A DNA stretch of 64,000 nt from the NCBI RefSeq assembly GCF_028583425.1, contig NC_072791.1:13659868-13723867 (forward strand). The letters are read 5' to 3'. The notes under the pieces were generated by a model. That model worked only from the letters and a program-made list of their open reading frames with translations, did not search any database and was not told the DNA's origin. The position numbers and the translations under genes were made by a program. Position 1 is the first letter of the stretch. Each line of letters opens with the position of its first letter. Shown one piece after another: positions 56,644-64,000 of this stretch. Source of the DNA: Eublepharis macularius. Its lineage: Eukaryota; Chordata; Lepidosauria; Squamata; Eublepharidae.

Positions 56644-57479
56644 GTAAAGGTCCCCTTTCCCTTAATTCACAAAAGCTGAAGGCAGAAATTGCTCCTTCGT
56701 AGGTCTCTCGTAGGGCTCTTCTAATGGAGACTCTTGGTTGTGGAGTGGGGGAGGGGGTTGCACATGCCCATAAAGGAAGGACTTCTGCATATCTAGTGGA
56801 TTTCCCAAGTATTAATTGGTAAGCTAAATTATGGGTTTGTAAACTTAGAGGAACACTTCATGGGATATCAACAATGCCTCCTCATGGGCCTTTCAGAGCA
56901 GCGAAGGAAGTCAGCATTTAAAATAACAAACGTAATATTATTAGGATTTATATAGGGCCCTTCATTTCGTTTTTACAAAAGTACAAAAAGACATTTCCTT
57001 GCTCCAAGGATCTTACGGTCTCCCACCGGACAAGAGGATAACGGTGGGGTGGCGGCGCAGGGATGAATTAGGGTCATTCTATTCATTCTACTGACACTAG
57101 TGTAGAGTTCGGCATGGTCAAGCCATGCTAGAAATCTTTAGTAAGAATTCAGCATCTGGGGGGTTGATCAACACCATTTCCGCACCCTACAAGGAGTCCA
57201 GGGGCTGTTAAAAGAAAGAGGAGTCCTTACTGGACGTTCTTCAGGGCCGCCTTAGATGGTGTCAGTCTGGAATGCTGGATCCTGCATGCCCTTGGAGGGG
57301 GCTGAGATCCTGTACCAGGGTGGCTCTGTCTGGGCTAGGGCTTCCCTTCTCTGTGCTGGAGTGCCCTGCTCCCTCCTCTGCTCTGGAACACCTGCGGTAT
57401 CCAGAGACGGAGACTTCTGGATCCAAGCACTACCTCCTCGCTTCTCACGCAGTCATTTTTCTGTTTCTTTTCCCAAAAG

Positions 57480-57518
57480 GAGGACTTCTGGAGCCAGAAG
57501 AAAGCGAGAGATCAGCAG
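57480..57518 (+). CDS. 39-nt exon of the copy-2 gene
   Basis: Same as 22189-22227 (GGLLEPEESERSA), with acceptor and donor kept. The finger exon that should follow lies past the window end. Confidence 0.78.
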
Positions 57519-58506
57519 GTATGAACCTCCTTGTGTAGTGTGGCCTTTTTTCCTGGTGTATCCAGACAGGACTTCTTGGGCTAACCTCCAGTGGCTGGAG
57601 AACAGAGAGATTTTTGAAGAGCAAACAGCCAAGAATAGTTAGGAAAGCTTTCTCAAACAGTTAGAACAGAGAACAAAACGTAGGCTTATTGGTGCCTGAT
57701 CTTGGAGGAAATTTGTACACACTATCCGGTTGTTTTCAGCATTTATTTAAATGACTCTCCAAGTAACACAACATGAATTATCAATACCAAATTTTTAACT
57801 AGGGTAAGAACGGGATGAAGCAGCCATAGTGTAGCCTCAAAAATATTTGCAAAAGATTCCTCAGGAGACTGCAGAACACCTAAGAATGGGAAACCCCTTA
57901 GTTAAATTCCTGGCTGAAAAGAAATGGTCTTGACCCAGTGCTAAAAGGTAGCAAGGTAGGCTCCAGGCAAGCTTCTAGAAGGGAGGAGCCACTGCTGAAA
58001 AGGCCCCGTGACTGGTGACTTCCAGTCGCTCTGCTTAGGGGCTCTGAAAGCAGGGCTCGGGTGTCAGCCCTTAATGGGGAGGGCACAGCCTGGCCAGAGG
58101 CAGGCCCCTAAATACTCCGGCCCCATTTAGGACCTTAAAGGTATAACCAGAATCACTCTGGGCTGCTCCCATTGGTCCCCCGAGACCGGAAGTGTTTCTT
58201 CTGATTGGCTGTACTCCTTTGGAGAGAGGGGATTGGACCTTGGGTGTGATGAGGCCAGGGCAGGTGATCTGATGGGGGGAGGGCAGCAAGCCCATCCCCA
58301 TATTTCTTGTTTTCAAGCAATTCTTACTTTTTAAGAAGGGCAGGATACGAGGTATCGTGAGGTTTTCCCAGTTTGTGCTCACCTCTATTCCATTTACTTG
58401 CGCAGTGACCCTGTGAAGTAAGAAAAACTGGAGAAGAGTGATTGATCCAAGACCAGTGTGCTGAAGATGTAGGGAGCTTAGCTTTGGTCCCCATAGTTCA
58501 CATCTA

Positions 58507-58821
58507 AAGCTCTTTTCCAGAATGCCCTTCTATTCCATATTGAAATACAGGAAGCTCTTTTCCAGAATGCCCTTCCATTCCATATTGAAATACAGGAAGC
58601 TCTTTTCCAGAATGCCCTTCTATTCCATATTGAAATACAGGAAGCTCTTTTCCAGAATGCCCTTCCATTCCATATTGAAATACAGGAAGCTCTTTTCCAG
58701 AATGCCCTTCTATTCCATATTGAAATACAGGAAGCTCTTTTCCAGAATGCCCTTCTATTCCATATTGAAATACAGGAAGCTCTTTTCCAGAATGCCCTTC
58801 CATTCCATATTGAAATACAGG
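58507..58821. repeat. 45-bp VNTR, 7 units
   Basis: Counterpart of the 9-unit array at 23216-23620. The C/T variant order is T,C,T,C,T,T,C, so units have been lost, gained or converted since the duplication. Confidence 0.97.
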
Positions 58822-58974
58822 AAGAGATCTGCCAGAGGTCCATCTAGCCCTGCCTCCCGTTTCCCAGAGTGGCCAGCTGGAGTCCCCGGAACATTCTCAA
58901 GCAGAGGGGCAGAGGCAAAGCCTCCCTCTCAGATTGTCTGGCTGGCAACCAGACTTCAGAGAGATGTTGCCTGA

Positions 58975-60648
58975 AAAGACAGAAGTTCGTCCGAGTCCCC
59001 TTGGGAGTGGTGGGCCCACTGCAGGGAGAGGAAAGTAGAATCTTAACAGGTGACAGAGAGAGGGCAGAACTGCTCAGTTTCTACTTTACCTCAGTCTTCT
59101 CTTCCCAGGGAAAGGGTGCTCAACCTGGCAAAAAGAGAATACATGATGAAAGAAGGGAGTAGCCTAGGGTAGGTGACGGGGTGGTACGTAACCACCTAGC
59201 TTCCTTAACTGAAAATGTATCCCTAGGGCCAGATTGCATCCTAGGGTCCTAATGGAACTTGGTGGTGTGATTTTGGAGACTCTGTCTATAATCGACAATC
59301 TGTAAGAATCTCTGAGAATTCTTGGAGAGCAGGTGAGGTGCCAGAAGATCGAAGATGGGCACATGTTGTCCCCATCGTCCAGAAGGGGGAAAAGGAGGAT
59401 CCAGGTAACTATTGATCTTTCAGCTTCACATCCGTATCTGGAAATGTGTTCGAACAAATCCTGAAAGAATCACTCCTGGAGCATTTCAAAAAGAAGGCTG
59501 TGATTATCAAGAGCAAGCCTGGGTTCCTCAAGAGCAAGTCATGCTAGACTAACCTTATCTCGTTTTTAGATTGAGTCACTATTTTGGCTGATGAGGGGAA
59601 TTCTGCGGACATAGTTTTTCTTGATTTCAGTAAGGCTTTCTTGTCAGCATTTGTTGACAAATGTGATTTGGATGCTGCTGCTAAGTGGATTTGTGATTAG
59701 GTAACAGGTCGTAGCTAAAGAGTGCTTGTAAATGGTTCTTCATCTTCTTGGAGAGGAATGACAAGCGGCATAGCCTCAGGGATATGTCCTGGGCCCTCTC
59801 TTGTTCAAAGTCTTTATAAATGACTTGGATGAAGGAATAGAGGGGATACTTGCTAAAGGTCCAAATGATACTAAATTAGGAGGAGTAACAAATACTGTAG
59901 AAGATGGAATCAAGATTCAGAATGATCTTGACCATCTGGATAACTGGGATAAAACTAACAAAATGTCTTTCATCACAGACAAATATAAAGTTTGTCTTCT
60001 CGGTAGAAAACAATGCATAATTACAGGATGGGTGAGACTTGTCTTGGCAGTAATACATGCGAAGAAGATCTAGGGGTCTTAGAAGAGCATACACTGACCA
60101 TGAGTCAGCAGTGTGATGTGGTAGGTAAAACGACAAATGCGATCTGGGGCTGGATCAACAGAAATATAATGTCCAGATCACGGGAAGTGATAATATAATT
60201 TAGCTCCACTTAGACCTCACTTGGAGAAATGTGCTCAGTTTGGGGCACTACAATTTTAAGAACGATTTTGAGAAGCTGGAGTGTGTCCAAAGTAGGGCAA
60301 CAAATATGGTGAACGGTCTGGAGACGAAGTCCTATGTGGAGGGTTTGAAGGAGTGGGTATGTTTAGTCTGGAGAGGAGGCTACTGAGAGGTAATATGACA
60401 GCTGTCACATCGAGGGTGGAACGCAGTTATTTTCTGTTGCTGTAGATGGTGAGACCAGAAACAACGGGTTAAATTAAAGCAAAAGAGTTGTTGGCTAAAT
60501 ATTAGGAAGAACTTTGTGACAGAGCAGGTCCTCCATGGAGCAGGTTTCCTTGGGAGGTGGTGGGCTTTCCTTGTTTGGAAGTTTGTGAATAGAGGCTAGA
60601 TGGCCGTCTGTCAGCAATGCTGAGTCTATGATTCAGTATGAATTCAGG
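58975..60648 (+). mobile_element. Old CR1 LINE, copy 2
   Basis: Counterpart of 23770-25445. The RAELLSFYFTSVFSSQ motif is clearer here. Confidence 0.8.
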
Positions 60649-60795
60649 CAGATGGTGAGAGGGAGGGCAGGAAGTGATGAGCCTGTGCTCTGTTCCTGTG
60701 GCCCTTTCATAAGTTGAAAAAGACAAGAAGAAAGGTCGGGGGGAACACCAAAAAAAGAATTATGAAAGGGCCACAAGAACAGAGCACAGGAACAG

Positions 60796-63700
60796 AGCAT
60801 ATATATATATATACACACACACACAAATTCATGTATTTATTACAAAATGGTTTTTAAAAAATAATGCAGGGCCAAATACAGCCTCAACACAGGTTAAAAC
60901 CATACAGAAATCTCAAACAAAGAACGTCTGTGCCCCTGACCAAACGCATTTCGGTCTTACGGCCTTCTTCAGTAGCAAAACATAGTTGTTACACATTAAC
61001 TCCAGACAATGCTAAAAGTATAGTCAGTCAATGTAGGACCAAGTTGGAATTTTGCTACAAAAATAGGAGGAAAAGTTTAAATTTGATACAATATTTATAA
61101 TTTTTTAATTATGACATAAAATATTTTTCTTATAAAAATACATTCAATATTACTTCTCATTAATGTACAAAATGCAAGGTGGGAGGTGTTTTTCATATCA
61201 GAATTTATTCAAAATTACTTACATCTAATTAAAGGCAAAACTCAAGGCAGAAAAGTACTTAAGAAGTGTCGATTGAAATCCCCTTCTGCCCTCCTCAGGT
61301 GCGCATATCTTGAGTGGTAATTCAATTGTGTATCTGGAAAAAGATTCAAGAAATGCCCTGATAACAAGATGAGTACATGGTGATTAAAGAGAGAAAATGT
61401 AAAATGTTTCAGAGAGACCTCAAAGATTATGAGGAAAAGAGAGTTTATGAATGGTCCAAGGATGCAAAAGTAGGTCTAAAGAGAAAATCTCTCTCTTTTA
61501 ATACCATTTCTAACACTTCTAAGGTCCATTTGTTCCATGCCTAGTACTTGTAATACTATCAATTTCATAGACAAAAGAAGCAAAAACATATGACAACAGA
61601 GCCGAAAGTATATCTTAGGAGAAAAACGTTGAAAACTCACAAGCAGGCAGCTTCACAATAGGCACCTCTCAGTGTTGGAAATATCTGTTCTTAAAAAATG
61701 ATTCTCCTTTATTCCTACTCCACATCATGATGCTTTTAAATTAAGGATAGAAGTACAACAATTGTTTAGAAAACTTAAGGCTATCCGATTATTTTAAGAA
61801 CAAAGAAGAGCCAATATTAGGGCAGGATTCTAAATTCAAACCGAAATCTCGTTTTAATGCCCCCTCATAGAATCCTAGAATCTTAGCCATTCAGGAATTA
61901 GCTTTGGAGGATTTAAACAGAATGGCATCAAACAGAAATATCGGAAATCTCAGTTTGGCATAACTTTCATGCAGCTGAGAAACAAACGTTAAAAAGATTA
62001 ACAGCCTGTGAAGATCTTGTCTTGAAACCTGCAGGCAAAAGAGGAGCTGTTGTGGTGTGGGATAGGCAAGATGACGTTAAGGAGGCCTACAGGCAATTAA
62101 ATAACAGCTCGCAGTAGAGTGAGCTTACTGAGGAACCCTTCTTTAAAATTAAGAAATTACTTGTATCTTAGATGAAGCCTTACTGGCAGAACTTCTGTCT
62201 AGGTCTACTTATGATTTTCTCCAACAAACTGAAAATAAACTTCCGCAGTTCTACCTCTTGCCAAAAATTCACAATGTTGTGATCCCAGTTCCTGGAAAAC
62301 CTATTGTCTCAGGATAGGGTTCTGTTCTTGAAAATTGCACTGTGCATTTTGATTAATTTTTGAAACCTTTCATTCTTAAAATTAATATCGATCTAAGGGA
62401 TAGAATGGATTCTATATAGAATGGATTCTAAGGGATAGAATGGATTCTAATCTTAAAAAGATTACCTTTACCTTTTTAAGGGATAGAATGGAATTTCTAA
62501 GGCCACATTAATTACATTCAACTTGAAATGAAGGATATGATTTTGTTACCTTAGATGGGGTCTCTTTATACACAAATATATCACAGGACGAAGCCTTAGA
62601 AGTATCGCAGGAAACACTGGACAGGAGACAAAATGCTTCTAAACCTCCACCTAATTCTTTATGTCAAATAACTGGATTTCCAATTTCAAGGGGAAAAAAT
62701 TTTTGGCAAATCTCAGGGACTGCTGTGGGGTACATATTGCCCCAGAACTTGCTAATGTATTCATGAATATATTAGAAGACAAATTTATTCTGTTTGCAAG
62801 CAATATGTGTAGAAGCAAAATCATTTTATATAAGCAGTATTTAGATGATATTTTTATGATTTGGAAAGGTTCAGCACATCTGCTGTCACAATTCAGGCAA
62901 TTCATTAACACCATTCATTATACAATTAATTTTGAAATAACATTTGACAAGAAAAAAATTAAGCTTTTAAATGTGGAGATTAGAAAGGTGGGAAATACGA
63001 TTGAGGTGGATATATATAGAAATATATTGAGGTGGATATATATATAGGAAGCACACTGATGCAGATTTCTTCCTTGCCGGGGACAGCTTCCATCCCTCCC
63101 ATCTAAAAGGAAATCTACCCTGTTCACAAATGTTTAGAATAGGAAGATACTGCAATCATTTCACAGACTTTGTTGCAAGGGCTGATGAGACAGTTTGTAG
63201 ATCGGGGTTATTCTTCTAAAGTGGGTGATCAGGGTTTTGATAAAGTAAAAAATACTCCTAGATCATCACTATTGGCTCCTAGAATTAGACGGCAGTACAG
63301 ACATTAACTTTTGATGGTAGATACACACAGGTTAAAAACATCATCAATAAACATTGGCACCTTCTGTCAAATATTCAGAGATGCCGTTCTACCCGTCTTT
63401 TCACTTACAGGTGCTCTAAAAATTGGAAGGACTTGTTGGTTAGAAGCAGATTGAAATCTTCCTTCAGAGATAAGATTGGAATTGACAGCAAAGCTAAACC
63501 AGTTGAGAATTTTCCTTGCAGAAGCTGTTCAGTTTGTTCTTGTCTTTGTAGTACCTTTTTCTATAATTCGTCCAAATGAAGCAGATATTCTATAAAATCA
63601 TTTGTTTAATTCTAATGAGTTATGTATGTAATCCAATGCCCTTGTGATCTAATGTATGTAGGCTTTACCACCAGAGCTGTAAGGAAAAGAGTTTGTGAAC

Positions 63701-64000
63701 ACAGAAGCTGCATTAGATTACAAAGAAGAAAGAAACCCCTTTGGTCCAGCATTTCAAGGCCTTGGGACATACAGATAACCAGCTGCATTTCTGGGTGCTG
63801 GAGAAGATTCAGGCTCCTAGCTTACATCTTTTGCAATGTCTGAGGGAGTGAGAGACCTATTGGATTTACACTCTGAACACTCTATATCCATATGGCCTGA
63901 ATGAGGAAGTGAATTGGTTGTGCGTCTGATACTAAGTTGCCCTTTTAGTATGTATTTATTGTGTTACGTATTGTCGATATTCATTTATACACTGTAATTT
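60796..64000 (+). mobile_element. Penelope-like element, copy 2 (cut by window end)
   Basis: Counterpart of 25590-29935. The reverse-transcriptase piece is at 62661-63047 and the GIY-YIG piece at 63622-63770. The right inverted terminal repeat is outside the window. Broken. Confidence 0.88.

Larger units (their letters stand above)
39918..64000. repeat. Tandem segmental duplication, copy 2 (cut by window end)
   Basis: This is the second copy of the unit that begins at base 1. It contains candidate exon 1, the SCAN exon, both short exons, KRAB-A, the 39-bp exon and most of the last intron. It stops inside the Penelope-like element. Its zinc-finger exon is expected about 1.8 kb past the window end. 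It lacks the intron-1 L1 of copy 1. Confidence 0.97.

Overview
The window is vertebrate nuclear DNA, most probably from a squamate reptile; the abundance of short palindromic elements of the kind familiar from lizard genomes suggests gecko-like lizards, but species cannot be read from the sequence. Evidence for a squamate: a SCAN-KRAB-C2H2 zinc-finger gene with GT-AG introns, L1, L2 and CR1 LINEs side by side, a Penelope-like element with a GIY-YIG endonuclease, a tRNA-derived SINE with a (TTG)n tail, and many fold-back/MITE copies.

Layout. The window holds one complete and one partial copy of a tandem segmental duplication. Bases 1-39917 are copy 1. From 39918 the same sequence starts again and runs to 64000, so copy 2 is cut off by the window edge inside its last intron. 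In each copy the order is: about 9.6 kb of repeat-rich spacer; a GC-rich candidate promoter and non-coding exon 1 (donor after 9993 / 49879); a long first intron; the SCAN exon; two short exons; a 127-bp KRAB-A exon; a 39-bp exon; and a last intron of about 8 kb carrying a 45-bp VNTR, an old CR1 and a Penelope-like element. Copy 1 then has its zinc-finger exon; the matching exon of copy 2 would lie beyond base 64000.

Gene. The six coding exons of copy 1 join in phase (414+43+80+127+39+1289 nt) into one 663-residue open frame: SCAN dimerisation domain, KRAB-A repressor box, then C2H2 fingers linked by TGEKPY. It is read as a nuclear sequence-specific repressor, a class often directed against transposable elements. 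Its finger array once continued further. A 5'-truncated L1 with a 16-bp target-site duplication sits at 31895-37229 inside the finger exon, and the stop codon that ends the frame lies inside that duplicated target site. Ten more finger-like units follow the L1, including most of a 504-bp six-finger tandem duplication.

Transposon nests. Two L1 copies, one in intron 1 (minus strand) and one in the finger exon (plus strand), each contain a further ~1.5-kb element encoding only an L1 ORF1-like protein (a half-LINE resembling mammalian HAL1), inserted antisense to the host L1. The two share a 5' end, each has its own 17-18-bp target-site duplication, and both keep a 25-codon leader ORF. The intron-1 L1 also holds a solo LTR. 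Copy 2 has the empty site for the intron-1 L1, which dates that insertion after the segmental duplication.

The two duplication copies are nearly identical over most of their length but differ strongly in patches, notably the first ~45 codons of the SCAN exon, where the start codon has also moved by one codon.
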